From: Providencia alcalifaciens DSM 30120
GTDB taxonomy: Bacteria > Pseudomonadota > Gammaproteobacteria > Enterobacterales > Enterobacteriaceae
Direction: 5' to 3'
Length of the DNA stretch: 64,000 nt
Assembly: GCF_000173415.1 (NCBI RefSeq)
Contig: NZ_ABXW01000062.1
Span: 175,119-239,118 of the forward strand
Notes under the pieces: generated by a model
Seen by the model: only the letters and a program-made list of their open reading frames with translations
Told to the model about the DNA's origin: nothing
Databases searched by the model: none
Program-made: the position numbers and the translations under genes
In this document: piece by piece, positions 1-8,053 of the stretch
Layout: every line of letters begins with the position of its first letter
How positions within the stretch are numbered: position 1 is the stretch's first letter

Positions 1-537
1 TGAAATGGCTGCTACAGACTGCTTTAAAAATTTAACTTCCGGAATGCCTGTATCTAATAAAGAAAAATGATGATCGCTAATGGCTGTTTTTATAGGCGCT
101 TGAAGGAAAATAATAGAAAAAATTGAAATAAAAATTAATCGAAGTTTATTTGAAATTTCAAATCTGAAGCGGGTTGAAGCATAACCAAGCAATAATATGA
201 GGAATGACACTGCATAATAGTAATATGGGATATTAGAAACGAATTCTAATGATTCTTTTCTATCGGTATATAACATTGCTGTTGCGATATTGAAGCTTGG
301 CTCGCCGTATAACATCGCTGTTGGGTAATAAATTGCAGCGATAAATGCCAAAAGGAACACTGACGTTAAGTATATAAATTTATTTGCATTTACGGCAAGC
401 AACAATAAAAATACAGCGAATGCGTAAATAGCCTTAAATTCATACCCGAGGGCAAGATGCGACAAACAAACAAAAAATAATAAAATACAGAAATTTAGAA
501 TGTTAATCTTCTTTAAATTTTGTAACGCAAAGCACAT
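1..537 (-). CDS. Phosphoethanolamine transferase, N-terminal part (cut by window edge)
   Basis: The reading frame starts at ATG 535-537 and stays open for 179 codons to base 1, so only the N-terminal membrane part lies in the window. It is a close paralogue of the complete gene at 1600-3138: the two proteins align from the first residue to the edge with scattered substitutions, and about 50 bases upstream of the start codon are also conserved. The visible part holds several hydrophobic segments and the start of the linker that precedes the periplasmic sulfatase-like domain. By analogy with EptA/EptB it should transfer phosphoethanolamine from phosphatidylethanolamine to lipid A or LPS core. 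The catalytic domain is outside the window, so whether this copy is intact is unknown. Confidence 0.7.
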   Translation of the reverse strand, partial: MCFALQNLKKINILNFCILLFFVCLSHLALGYEFKAIYAFAVFLLLLAVNANKFIYLTSVFLLAFIAAIYYPTAMLYGEPSFNIATAMLYTDRKESLEFVSNIPYYYYAVSFLILLLGYASTRFRFEISNKLRLIFISIFSIIFLQAPIKTAISDHHFSLLDTGIPEVKFLKQSVAAIS

Positions 538-628
538 TTAACTTATCTCATTAGGTAATTATCTTTTGTGATCATAGCGTTAATGCCATTTTTAGACAAT
601 GAAAATAAAAAGCTTTATAAGTATCGAT

Positions 629-657
629 AAAAAAGCCACCGAGGTATGGTGGCTTCT
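629..657 (-). terminator. Rho-independent terminator after the SOS operon
   Basis: A hairpin with arms AAGCCACC / GGTGGCTT is followed on the minus strand by a run of T. It begins three bases past the stop of the minus-strand gene at 660-968, so it probably ends that transcript. The minus-strand T run is the better one. Confidence 0.7.
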
Positions 658-659
658 TA

Positions 660-968
660 TCACATAAGGTATTTTATAAACTCAATTTTATCGGAATCAG
701 AGCTACCATAAAAATGCTGCTCCAGCTGGGTTAACAAATCTTTAGCGACACTTTCAACCATAAAAGATTGTACAGGCTCCCTTTCTATATTTTGCATTTC
801 TCGTATCTCTTCATTGAATCTAGGATCAGAAAAAACAAATTTCATGAAAACAAAGCCGGGTGGGTTATCAATAGATACCTGTGCTTTCTCAGATACCTGT
901 GCTTTCTCTAGTTTGGGAATGAATTCCGCGTTATCAGCTTCAAGCTCTACACATTCGCCCTTTTTCAT
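660..968 (-). CDS. Unknown 102-residue protein, second gene of an SOS operon
   Basis: I do not recognise this protein. The chosen ATG (966-968) overlaps the stop of the upstream DinI-like gene in an ATGA arrangement, which suggests translational coupling; a longer frame with an ATG four codons upstream also exists. The protein is acidic, with no signal peptide or membrane segment. It contains a six-residue tandem duplication (EKAQVS twice), encoded by an 18-base perfect tandem repeat at 873-908. It shares the LexA-controlled promoter of the gene before it and ends just ahead of a terminator. Pairs of a DinI-like gene and a small unknown gene are often found near prophage ends, so a phage origin is plausible. 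Confidence 0.6.
   Translation of the reverse strand: MKKGECVELEADNAEFIPKLEKAQVSEKAQVSIDNPPGFVFMKFVFSDPRFNEEIREMQNIEREPVQSFMVESVAKDLLTQLEQHFYGSSDSDKIEFIKYLM
873..908. repeat. 18-bp perfect tandem repeat inside a coding region
   Basis: The unit AGATACCTGTGCTTTCTC occurs twice in direct succession, at 873-890 and 891-908. Because 18 is a multiple of three, copy-number change would keep the frame and add or remove six residues (EKAQVS). Confidence 0.9.
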
Positions 969-1210
969 GCCGACACCCACGAATCATCTTGCCAGATCTC
1001 TTCTAATATTTGACCTATCTCTTCTTTCTCATCATCTGTTTTAGTGCCGCTAATAGTTAGTGATTGTGAGGAACTCATAGCGACACGTAAACTCAATGGA
1101 CCAAACCGGTCACCAATCCTTTTTATAATTTGTTCCTGCAGGGCGTTGCGAGTTTTGTCAGAAGGCTTTTGCTTTGATTCTTTATCAAAGAGAATTTCAA
1201 TACGTGGCAT
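965..1210 (-). CDS. DinI-like SOS-response protein
   Basis: An 81-residue protein of the DinI-like family. It begins MPRIEILFDK and ends with the acidic EEIWQDDSW tail typical of the family; the central part has the usual SGTK-type turn. DinI proteins bind RecA filaments and tune the SOS response. The frame extends five codons further upstream, but the ATG at 1208-1210 gives the normal family length and N-terminus. A second paralogue lies at 26112-26372. A LexA box starts 20 bases upstream (1230-1245). The gene overlaps the next one by four bases. DinI-like genes are common both on chromosomes and at prophage ends; the nearby tRNA fragment favours the latter. Confidence 0.85.
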   Translation of the reverse strand: MPRIEILFDKESKQKPSDKTRNALQEQIIKRIGDRFGPLSLRVAMSSSQSLTISGTKTDDEKEEIGQILEEIWQDDSWVSA

Positions 1211-1229
1211 AATGTAACCTCTCATTTAA

Positions 1230-1260
1230 CTGTTAATTTATACAGTGTATTTATATGCAG
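1230..1260 (-). promoter_or_regulatory. LexA box, with a weaker overlapping second box
   Basis: CTGTTAATTTATACAG at 1230-1245 has the CTG-N10-CAG pattern of the enterobacterial LexA operator with an AT-rich centre. A degenerate second copy (GTG-N10-CAG) overlaps at 1245-1260. Both lie 20 to 50 bases ahead of the DinI-like start codon, as expected for SOS control. Confidence 0.75.
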
Positions 1261-1306
1261 TATGGAAAGGCATCGTAAAAACTATCAGGCGGGGAATAGA
1301 AGTAAT

Positions 1307-1329
1307 TTTGGGTATCTATTTGGGTATCT
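1307..1329. repeat. 11-bp direct repeat near the tRNA fragment
   Basis: TTTGGGTATCT occurs at 1307-1317 and 1319-1329, separated by one base. Short direct repeats beside an attachment core can be integrase arm sites, but nothing else here proves that role. Confidence 0.45.
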
Positions 1330-1386
1330 TATTTATTAAGCGTTCCACTTATTTAATAAAATCATATGAATAGACAATCAAATATT

Positions 1387-1405
1387 ACTCCGGTAGCCGG
1401 CACCA
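1387..1405 (+). repeat. tRNA-Thr 3'-end fragment, possible attachment-site remnant
   Basis: ACTCCGGTAGCCGGCACCA resembles the last bases of a tRNA-Thr(UGU), including the acceptor 3' strand AGCCGGC, the discriminator A and CCA; by memory the E. coli gene ends in TTCCGGTAGTCGGCACCA. No cloverleaf can be drawn upstream, so the rest of the tRNA is absent. It is followed directly by a strong terminator, as after a real tRNA gene. This is the pattern left where an element integrates into a tRNA 3' end. The element would lie to the left, with the SOS operon near its edge. Confidence 0.5.
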
Positions 1406-1411
1406 AATAAG

Positions 1412-1446
1412 AACCCACTATCTCGAAAGAGATAGTGGGTTTTTTC
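1412..1446 (+). terminator. Strong rho-independent terminator after the tRNA-Thr fragment
   Basis: The perfect 13-base arms AACCCACTATCTC / GAGATAGTGGGTT enclose a GAAA tetraloop and are followed by a T run to about 1446. It lies just after the tRNA-like CCA end on the plus strand. Confidence 0.85.
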
Positions 1447-1575
1447 TTGTCTCAATAAAAATTAACTCTGCATAATGGGCACTATCGGTAATACTGACGG
1501 TGGGTTAGCCATTAGCATAACTAATACGTACATTATGCTAATGAATGAGTATAGAATTAATTAATATAGATGTTA

Positions 1576-1593
1576 GTGGGGCAAAAGCCCCAC
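1576..1593 (-). terminator. Hairpin after the phosphoethanolamine transferase gene
   Basis: The arms GTGGGGC / GCCCCAC with an AAAA loop start seven bases past the stop of the gene at 1600-3138. No T run follows on the minus strand, so it may be a processing or weak termination hairpin. Confidence 0.4.
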
Positions 1594-1599
1594 CAGAGA

Positions 1600-3138
1600 T
1601 CAATGGATAGGAATAATATCATTAGGTAATTTATCAAAATTGACAACATCATTTTTAAAATTCAAAACACTATTGCTAAATTTGCAGTCTTGATTTGAGA
1701 TAAATTGGCAGTTCGGTTTTTGATATATATTTATGCCAAGCCATTCAGAATAGAGAGAAAGGAAGTTCATCCCACTGACTCGTGCGGTAATGAATTCTCT
1801 ATTTACGTCGTTATAAGATGTAATAAAAAAAGGAACAGAGTAGTTTTCTTTATATTCATCTCCGTGAATTAAATCGAGTTTAGATGGCATATCTCTATTT
1901 GAGAAAGAGACGCCGTGATCTGCAAGATACATCATAGACCATCGTTCATTACTCGACTTTAAGCTATCGTAAATGGTGCCTAGTAATCGATCTGTATTCT
2001 GCACTGATTGGACATAGCAAGAAACTCGGTTACTAAGATAGAACTGATCATACTCATTATTTGTTCTTTCGCAGGCAGGGGTATGACTTCCCATTAAGTG
2101 AACAACAATCAACTTCTTATTTTTTACTTTTTGCTTAATCGCAGCATTAATATAAGGAATGAGTTCGTCATCATTCTCTATAGATGTGAATGAGCCTTTT
2201 TTAATGAATGTTGGTGTATCAGCTCGTTTTCCAATACTTGCAATAGGGGTATCTGCGCCACTGATAGAACCTTGATTCGAGATCCAATAGGTATAAAAAT
2301 CTGCCTTTTTAGCAAGAGTAATGATGTTGTTTTGAATTTTTACATGCTCTGAAATAGTGTGTGTTAATGACGGAACTGTGGATGGTGCAGCTGATATATA
2401 ATTAGTGAAAATTTTTCCATTTATTTTATCTAGAAACGGAGTGTTCTCTAATGCAAATCCATAGGAATGTAGTAAGTCTTTTCTAACACTTTCGCCTATA
2501 ACAATAACATAAGTATCATACTCTCCAGTGCTAATTAATTTTGGATAATCGTCATTTTTAGATAGCATTTCATTAATACGTTTATGCTCTTCAATTGTTG
2601 ATGAGATGGCTGCTACTGATTGCTTTAAAAATTTAACTTCTGGAATGCCAGTATTTAATAAGGAAAAATGATGCTCACTAATGGCTGTTTTTATAGGCGC
2701 TTGAAGGAAAATAACAGCAAAAATTGAAACGAAAGATAATCGAAATTTGTTTGAAATTTCAAATTTTAAACGGGTTGCAGTATAACCAAGCAGTAATATG
2801 AGAAATGATACAACGTAATAGAAATAGGGAATATTAGAAAGAAACTCGAATGATTCTTTTCTATCGGTATATAACATTGCCGTCGCAATATTGAAGCTAG
2901 GCTCGCCGTATAACATCGCTGTTGGGTAATAAATTGCAGCAATAAATGCCAAAAAGATTATGGATGTTAAGTATATAAATTTATTGGCGTTTACGGCGAG
3001 TAATAATAAAAACACTGCGAGTGCATAAATAGCTTTAAATTCATACCCGAGGGCAACATGTGAGAAACAAACAAAAAACAATAAAATACAAAGCTTTAGA
3101 ATGCTATTTTTCTTTAAATTATGTAATGCAAAACGCAT
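1600..3138 (-). CDS. Phosphoethanolamine transferase (EptA/EptB-type, sulfatase fold)
   Basis: A complete 512-residue protein. About five hydrophobic segments in the first 150 residues are followed by a periplasmic sulfatase-like domain. The metal-site motif IGESVRKD is near residues 215-221, the likely nucleophile is Thr254 in PSTVPS, and a second metal motif lies in ADHGVSF near residue 410. These enzymes move phosphoethanolamine from phosphatidylethanolamine onto lipid A, Kdo or core sugars in the inner membrane, lowering surface charge and often raising polymyxin resistance. Which acceptor this one uses cannot be read from sequence; the WaaZ-like neighbour points to the inner core. The gene is the intact partner of the paralogue at 1-537. 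Confidence 0.8.
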   Translation of the reverse strand: MRFALHNLKKNSILKLCILLFFVCFSHVALGYEFKAIYALAVFLLLLAVNANKFIYLTSIIFLAFIAAIYYPTAMLYGEPSFNIATAMLYTDRKESFEFLSNIPYFYYVVSFLILLLGYTATRLKFEISNKFRLSFVSIFAVIFLQAPIKTAISEHHFSLLNTGIPEVKFLKQSVAAISSTIEEHKRINEMLSKNDDYPKLISTGEYDTYVIVIGESVRKDLLHSYGFALENTPFLDKINGKIFTNYISAAPSTVPSLTHTISEHVKIQNNIITLAKKADFYTYWISNQGSISGADTPIASIGKRADTPTFIKKGSFTSIENDDELIPYINAAIKQKVKNKKLIVVHLMGSHTPACERTNNEYDQFYLSNRVSCYVQSVQNTDRLLGTIYDSLKSSNERWSMMYLADHGVSFSNRDMPSKLDLIHGDEYKENYSVPFFITSYNDVNREFITARVSGMNFLSLYSEWLGINIYQKPNCQFISNQDCKFSNSVLNFKNDVVNFDKLPNDIIPIH

Positions 3139-3249
3139 TTAACTTATCTCATTAAGTAATTATCTTTTATTATCATAACGTTAATGAAAAGGCGCTGCAA
3201 TGGTAAAAAAAAGACAATCACATATAGAGAAAAATAATGTGCGAATCGC

Positions 3250-4191
3250 TTACTTATTTGTATTTTCTGTGCTTTTATTTTTCATTAATGCATCTATATT
3301 TTCTTTTTGAAAAGAGGTGATCGCGCTATTAGGCGATAAATTAATAACGTTGACTCCAGCCTTCTCAAGGAAGTGCGATGCGGAATGAAAGGCATTTTGG
3401 ATTGTGATGAAATGGTGATCTAACGATGTTGGAAGCATATTTGAACGATTTTCATAAAACCGAGGTTTATCGAAATTATTCATATCTAAGCCGACAAAAT
3501 ACAGTTGTTTATAACCCAGAGAATACCCGACTTGTAATGCAGGATACGCTACAGTGCCGTAATCAAAAACGAGTTCATTTATGTTAGATGAAAAACCATA
3601 GCTATTAAACCAATAGTGATGATCGGATATGTAATCTTCATTAATTACTTTTTTCTCATCCATAAATAAATAACCTATACCATCAGTAACTAAGTCTAAT
3701 ATCTTAAATGAGCATTTTATTTCAGATAAATCAATGAATTTTAGTATTTCATATAGTGATAAGTAATTGCAAAATAACGTTATTTCATCATTGCTAACAA
3801 TTTTTCGTACTAAGTCGACTCTTTTTTTAATAAATGATTGGTCAATGATACAGTAAAATCGAAATTTAATTTCTGAGAGTGAGATTGCGCCATTTACACC
3901 GAGAAAGTCGTACTGTTCTGGGTCAAAGAGGTTCTTAGGTATCTCATTCACTGATGGACCTGTAGCCACAATAATCAAAGTTTTGTGTTTCTTTGAGTGG
4001 ATCGGAGATGTGTTTATTTTTAATTTTTCATTTTTATACGTAACTTCCACTATTTCATCATTTTGATTTCTAGAAACATTAAATAAATACCAAAAATTTT
4101 TATTATGGTGAAACTTTTTATTGCGAAACAGCCGATAAAGTGTTTTTAAAAACCATGTTTTAAGCTTGTTTTCTGACATGGGAGTGCTCAT
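3250..4191 (-). CDS. waaZ: WaaZ (RfaZ)-like LPS core Kdo transferase
   Basis: The 313-residue product resembles E. coli WaaZ as I remember it: an early ATGPSV loop, then YSLGYKQLYFVGLDM, RFYE and near the end INLSPNSAI match the spaced WaaZ motifs. WaaZ is needed to add a third Kdo to the inner core of LPS in some E. coli core types. No signal peptide is present, in keeping with a cytoplasmic or membrane-associated transferase. The frame can be extended 19 codons to a TTG (4248), but the ATG at 4189-4191 is preferred; another ATG follows at 4177-4179 and no ribosome site is clear for any. The base composition is very AT-rich. It forms an LPS-modifying group with the phosphoethanolamine transferases, and the shared strand allows co-transcription. 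Confidence 0.6.
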   Translation of the reverse strand: MSTPMSENKLKTWFLKTLYRLFRNKKFHHNKNFWYLFNVSRNQNDEIVEVTYKNEKLKINTSPIHSKKHKTLIIVATGPSVNEIPKNLFDPEQYDFLGVNGAISLSEIKFRFYCIIDQSFIKKRVDLVRKIVSNDEITLFCNYLSLYEILKFIDLSEIKCSFKILDLVTDGIGYLFMDEKKVINEDYISDHHYWFNSYGFSSNINELVFDYGTVAYPALQVGYSLGYKQLYFVGLDMNNFDKPRFYENRSNMLPTSLDHHFITIQNAFHSASHFLEKAGVNVINLSPNSAITSFQKENIDALMKNKSTENTNK

Positions 4192-4661
4192 TTTTAACGA
4201 AAATATTAATACTTGTAGTTGTACAAAATTTATTCTCAAGGATAGCAAATTATTGAATAAAATTTACGATAAAAAATGCGGTTCAACAATATTTCTCATC
4301 ATCAATTTTAGTGTGATGGGTTGTACCCAAAGCATGATGTAATGATGGTTTTTTCTTGTCCATCATTTATCTTACTTTTTGATTTTCAATCAATTTACTT
4401 GACGAAATTTAAATAGATATTAATCATGATACTCTCAATAAAGCGGTTCGAACGACGATGACGAAAGCATAACGAATTTATCATTTAGTGGATAAGTGCT
4501 ACGTTGCTTTTTATGAGAAAGATAAGACCCAATTAGCTCAGATAATGAAAAGTGTGGATGGTAAGATAGGAGCAGTCTTTTGAATGCGGATATATCAACG
4601 TATTGTGCTTTGGGGCATCCGTAGTTTTTGATAGTGATTAAACTGAGTCGAGGGTATTGTA
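4192..4661. other. Intergenic region with no recognised gene
   Basis: This 470-base AT-rich stretch separates the divergent waaZ-like and ABM-domain genes. I see promoter-like AT-rich stretches only, and no convincing short ORF, RNA gene or repeat. Confidence 0.5.
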
Positions 4662-4949
4662 ATGTTAAAAGTGATTGCTGAAGATTTTATCAAACCAGAA
4701 GCGATAGAAATTGTTCTGCCACTCTATAAAGAACTTGTAGAAGCAACCAAAAAAGAACCTTTATGTATTGCCTATGACCTTTATATTGATGAAAAGGACC
4801 CTGGACATTTTGTGTTTATTGAAGAGTGGTCGAATCAAGCGGCATTAGATGCGCATTGTGCATCGGAACATTTTCAACGATTAGTTCCAATGATTAATCG
4901 TCATCAAAAAGCAGAGCCTCGATTTATTCTGATGGATGCTGCATTTTAA
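4662..4949 (+). CDS. ABM-domain protein (putative quinol monooxygenase, YgiN-like)
   Basis: A 95-residue protein with the antibiotic biosynthesis monooxygenase (ABM) fold pattern: an N-terminal strand KVIAEDFIKP, a helix with YKELVEATKKEP, then FVFIEEWSNQAALDAHCASEHF, where the W and the H are the usual family positions. The family includes the E. coli quinol monooxygenase YgiN and many small enzymes of unknown substrate; they act as cytoplasmic dimers without cofactor. An SD-like GAGGG lies eight bases before the ATG. The gene stands alone on the plus strand, so context gives no substrate. Confidence 0.75.
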   Translation: MLKVIAEDFIKPEAIEIVLPLYKELVEATKKEPLCIAYDLYIDEKDPGHFVFIEEWSNQAALDAHCASEHFQRLVPMINRHQKAEPRFILMDAAF

Positions 4950-5283
4950 AATAAAACCGGCATTGGATATTTAATCTAGATTCCTTGCTTACATCCCTCT
5001 AACGAGCTGATTAATGATGACTAGTAGGGGGTTATATCCAATTTTGAAACATAAAGTATGACAGGGTGAATACAAAGATCGTCATGAGATGTTGTAGAAC
5101 TTTTAAGAATAAAAGAAAACGCCTGACTTGATTCATTGATAAGAGCCCAAATAAAAATAATCTAAGTTATAAACGTATATTCAGCATAGCAAGGAAATAA
5201 AATTTCGCTGAAAAATATTAGATAAGTGGTGAAAAAATTCAAATTACGTATAAATGCGTATGCTGAGATATCTTTGATTTGAA
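4950..5283. other. Intergenic region with no recognised gene
   Basis: 334 bases between the ABM gene and the gltP terminator. No ORF with a ribosome site, RNA gene or repeat was recognised. Confidence 0.5.
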
Positions 5284-5313
5284 AAGCCATCTTTAAAAGA
5301 TTAAAGATGGCTT
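5284..5313 (-). terminator. Terminator hairpin after gltP
   Basis: Arms of 13 bases (AAGCCATCTTTAA / TTAAAGATGGCTT) around a four-base loop lie 40 bases beyond the gltP stop. On the minus strand the stem is followed by TTTTC. Confidence 0.65.
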
Positions 5314-5353
5314 ATTCTGGCATAATAAATAGAAGTAAAAATCTAACCCCTAA

Positions 5354-6660
5354 TCAAAAACTGTCCTCATATTCACGGGCTTTTTTCTCATCATAATTAT
5401 GTTCCCATTTTGCGATGACTAATGCAGCTAACGCATTACCAACCACGTTTAGCGCGGTTCTTGCCATATCAAGAATACGGTCAACACCGGCAATAAAGGC
5501 TAAGCCTTCTAATGGGATACCCACAGAACCTAAGGTTGCTAGCAACACCACGAATGAAACACCAGGCACTCCAGCAATTCCTTTTGATGTGATCATGAGA
5601 GTGAACACTAAAATTAATTCTTGTCCTAATGACAGCTCGATTCCATATAACTGAGCAATGAAAATTGCGGCGATGCTTTGGTAAAGGGTTGAGCCATCTA
5701 AGTTAAATGAATAGCCAATTGGGATCACGAAACTGGTGACAGATTTTGGTGCACCATATTTCTCCATTTTATCCATAATACGCGGCAGTACAGTTTCTGA
5801 ACTGGCTGTTGAATAGGCGAGCAGCAGCTCATCCTTTAATATTCTCATCAGAGTAAAAATATTAATTTTGCAATAGCGTGCAACAATTCCGAGTACGACA
5901 ACTGCGAAGAAAATAATGGCACAGTGAACCAAAATAACGAGTTTCAGCAGTGGGACGAGTGAGGTGAAACCAAAATTGGCAACAGTGACAGAAATCAAGG
6001 CAAATACACCGATTGGCGCATACAGCATGATCATATTGGTCACACGGAACATGGTCTCAGAGAAAGTTTGCAGAACATCTAACAGAGGTTGTTTTTTGGC
6101 TACAGGAAGGGAAGATAATCCCAAACCAAATAACACAGCAAAGAAAATAACAGGAAGCATATCGCCGCTAGCCATAGCAGCAAAAATATTGCTCGGTACC
6201 AAAGAGAGCAGGGTATTCACGATCCCTGAAGGATGACTAGCAACCTCTTGGGTCGTTTTTTGATACTGAGAAATATCCACTTGAGTAAGTTGAGACATAT
6301 CAATGCCTACACCGGGTTGGAATATATTCGCAAACGAAATTCCGACAATGATGGCAATGGTGGTAATGATCTCAAAATAGAGAATAGTTTTGAAGCCGAG
6401 TGTACCTAATTGCTTTGTATTTCCAACGCCTGCAATCCCGACAATCAGGGTTGAAATGACGATAGGTACAACAATCATTTTGATTAACTGGATGAAAATT
6501 TTACCTGCGGGGGAAAGCACATTCAGGATCAACCAATCTTTGTACTCTACGCTTTCATGCAATAAAGCACCGAGGATAACCCCTAAAATGAGGGCGACTA
6601 GAATCTGCCAGCCTAAACCAAATTTAAACGGTTTTTTTGAACGATGTTGTTTAATGTCAT
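5354..6660 (-). CDS. gltP: Glutamate/aspartate:proton symporter GltP, with an apparent 5' frameshift
   Basis: The protein from about residue 20 onward matches E. coli GltP closely from memory, including IKMIVVPIVISTL, TSKGIAGVPGVSFVVLL, NLDGSTLYQ and the C-terminal DRILDMARTALNVVGNALAALVIAKWEH. GltP imports glutamate and aspartate across the inner membrane. The main frame is open to 6562 only with a TTG start, which would lose most of the first membrane helix. In-frame sequence for that helix (GLGWQILVALILGVILGALL) continues upstream but has no ATG, GTG or TTG start. The ATG at 6658-6660, with a GAG ribosome site, is in a different frame; one extra base in the seven-T run at 6632-6638 would join them. 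Either an assembly error, a true inactivating change, or a rare ATT start near 6664. Confidence 0.8.
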
Positions 6661-7005
6661 AAATAATTCTCGTTTATATTAATAATATTTAACATTGTAT
6701 TTTTATTATGCTCAGTTTTATAACTAATATTCGGAAAAACCACAATCGTTTATTCGAGAAAGTAGAGTTATTTACAATAGTTACTTATAACAAAATGTAA
6801 ATTAAGTTGCTGAAATTAACTATTTTGTTAATCAATGTTTCAGGTTGTTCCATTAATGTAATTAAATTGATAATAAAAAGTGATAAACTAAATCTATAAA
6901 AATTGTTAAATACAACTTGTGTAAGTTTGATTTTTTATGGCGTGATTAATTCTGCGAATGTTTATACGGTATTATTTGAATGGAGATAGGATTACAAATA
7001 GAGGG
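6661..7005. other. AT-rich intergenic region between gltP and the GntR gene
   Basis: About 345 bases upstream of gltP, very AT-rich. It should hold the gltP promoter, but I cannot assign one with confidence. No RNA gene or repeat was recognised. Confidence 0.5.
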
Positions 7006-7025
7006 ATGGCATAGGAGAATGCCAT
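7006..7025 (-). terminator. Weak hairpin after the GntR gene
   Basis: The arms ATGGCAT / ATGCCAT with a six-base loop lie 32 bases past the regulator's stop on the minus strand. No clear T run follows, so termination is only possible. Confidence 0.3.
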
Positions 7026-7057
7026 AGGAAAAATACACTCATCACCGCATTCACGAT

Positions 7058-7720
7058 TTACAATATTGAGTGGCTGCGTTTATAGGCTGCGAGTAAGGTG
7101 CGCTCAGAGACATCGAGGTAATTTAATAGTGTAGAGGCTGCATCTTGATTTCGACCTGCATCCAATAACTCTAAAATAGCTTGGTTTTTATCAATATAGG
7201 GTGCATACAGCAACTTTGCATCATTCAAATGACCAAAAGCTAAACGCAATTCTGCCGCAATATTATGGTACAGCTTAATCAGCCTTTCGCTGTCTGAAAG
7301 TTCCACAATCGCCGTATGGAATTTCATATTAGCGGTTCCCACTCCAACCCAATTTTCTGTTTTTTCGTGTTCTCGGGCTTCAGCCACCGCGTGTTTCATT
7401 TTTTGGACCGCAGGATGGAGCGCGTAAGCATGGGTCAATGAATCACATTCAATCAGCCTGCGCACTTGGTAAATATCAATGATTGCAGCCATATCAGGGA
7501 CGGAAACATAAACGCCTTTGTTGGGCGCATAGGTGAGCAGACCTTCTTGGGTTAATACACGGAACACTTCTCTGAGAGTATTGCGGGAAATATCCAATTC
7601 TTCACTCAATGCGGCTTCCGATAAGCGCTGCCCTGGCGTTAGCTCACCCACGGTAATTTTTTGGCGAATAGTTTCTGCAATGGTGACTGACAAGGTTTGC
7701 GCGACGGACGGTTTTTTCAT
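7058..7720 (-). CDS. GntR-family transcriptional regulator (FCD/FadR subfamily)
   Basis: A 220-residue protein with an N-terminal winged helix (residues 10-75; PGQRLSEAALSEELDISRNTLREVFRVL contains the recognition helix and the conserved arginines) and a C-terminal all-helical FCD ligand domain with Asp/His metal-binding candidates (FHTAIVELSDS). FCD regulators are usually repressors released by a small carboxylate. The gene is divergent from the transporter/oxoprolinase operon at 8149-14339, so that operon is its likely target, and a ligand such as 5-oxoproline or a related compound is an inference. The shared intergenic region also carries NtrC-like and sigma-54 sites. Confidence 0.85.
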   Translation of the reverse strand: MKKPSVAQTLSVTIAETIRQKITVGELTPGQRLSEAALSEELDISRNTLREVFRVLTQEGLLTYAPNKGVYVSVPDMAAIIDIYQVRRLIECDSLTHAYALHPAVQKMKHAVAEAREHEKTENWVGVGTANMKFHTAIVELSDSERLIKLYHNIAAELRLAFGHLNDAKLLYAPYIDKNQAILELLDAGRNQDAASTLLNYLDVSERTLLAAYKRSHSIL

Positions 7721-7824
7721 AAAAAGGCGAGCCTAGTTGAAGAAAAATGAGATAAAAAATTCAGTGAAATTGCTATTCGAGCGCTATCTTCACATATTCG
7801 TTGTAGGGCAGCAAGACTCCTTTC

Positions 7825-7871
7825 TGCACTTAATTAGGGCATTTTCATATAAAGAGCACTAGATTGGTGCT
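7825..7871 (+). promoter_or_regulatory. Two NtrC-type enhancer sites upstream of the oxoprolinase operon
   Basis: AGCACTAGATTGGTGCT (7855-7871) keeps the GCAC...GGTGC arms of the enterobacterial NtrC site, and TGCACTTAATTAGGGCA (7825-7841) is a weaker copy. Their centres are 30 bases apart, about three helical turns, as in the paired NtrC sites of glnA. They lie some 210 to 250 bases upstream of the predicted sigma-54 start, a workable enhancer distance. Confidence 0.65.
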
Positions 7872-7998
7872 TTTGCATGTTTCCTATCCCATCTTGAATG
7901 TTACAAATAAGAATCAAATGTTAAAAAAGTGATCAAGATTCGATTTTTGACTCCTCAGAAACGATTTTAATTGCTTAATTATTCATCGCTCCGTATTA

Positions 7999-8011
7999 AT
8001 TGTTCAACAAT
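7999..8011. promoter_or_regulatory. 13-bp inverted repeat, possible GntR-family operator
   Basis: ATTGTTCAACAAT is a perfect inverted repeat around one central base. It lies 43 bases upstream of the sigma-54 element in the divergent region. FCD regulators bind short palindromes of this size, so it is a candidate operator; the assignment is an inference. Confidence 0.4.
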
Positions 8012-8053
8012 CCATGTTCAATAAATTAACAATTCTTCCTATTGATAGAACAA

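Noticed and set aside
3139..3170. Possible PmrA box upstream of the phosphoethanolamine transferase
   Set aside because: Only one CTTAAT half is present upstream of the right copy and the left copy has CCTAAT there. The second half at the five-base spacing is missing.
6554..6562. TTG at 6562 as the true gltP start
   Set aside because: It would remove most of the first membrane helix, whose in-frame sequence is clearly present upstream.
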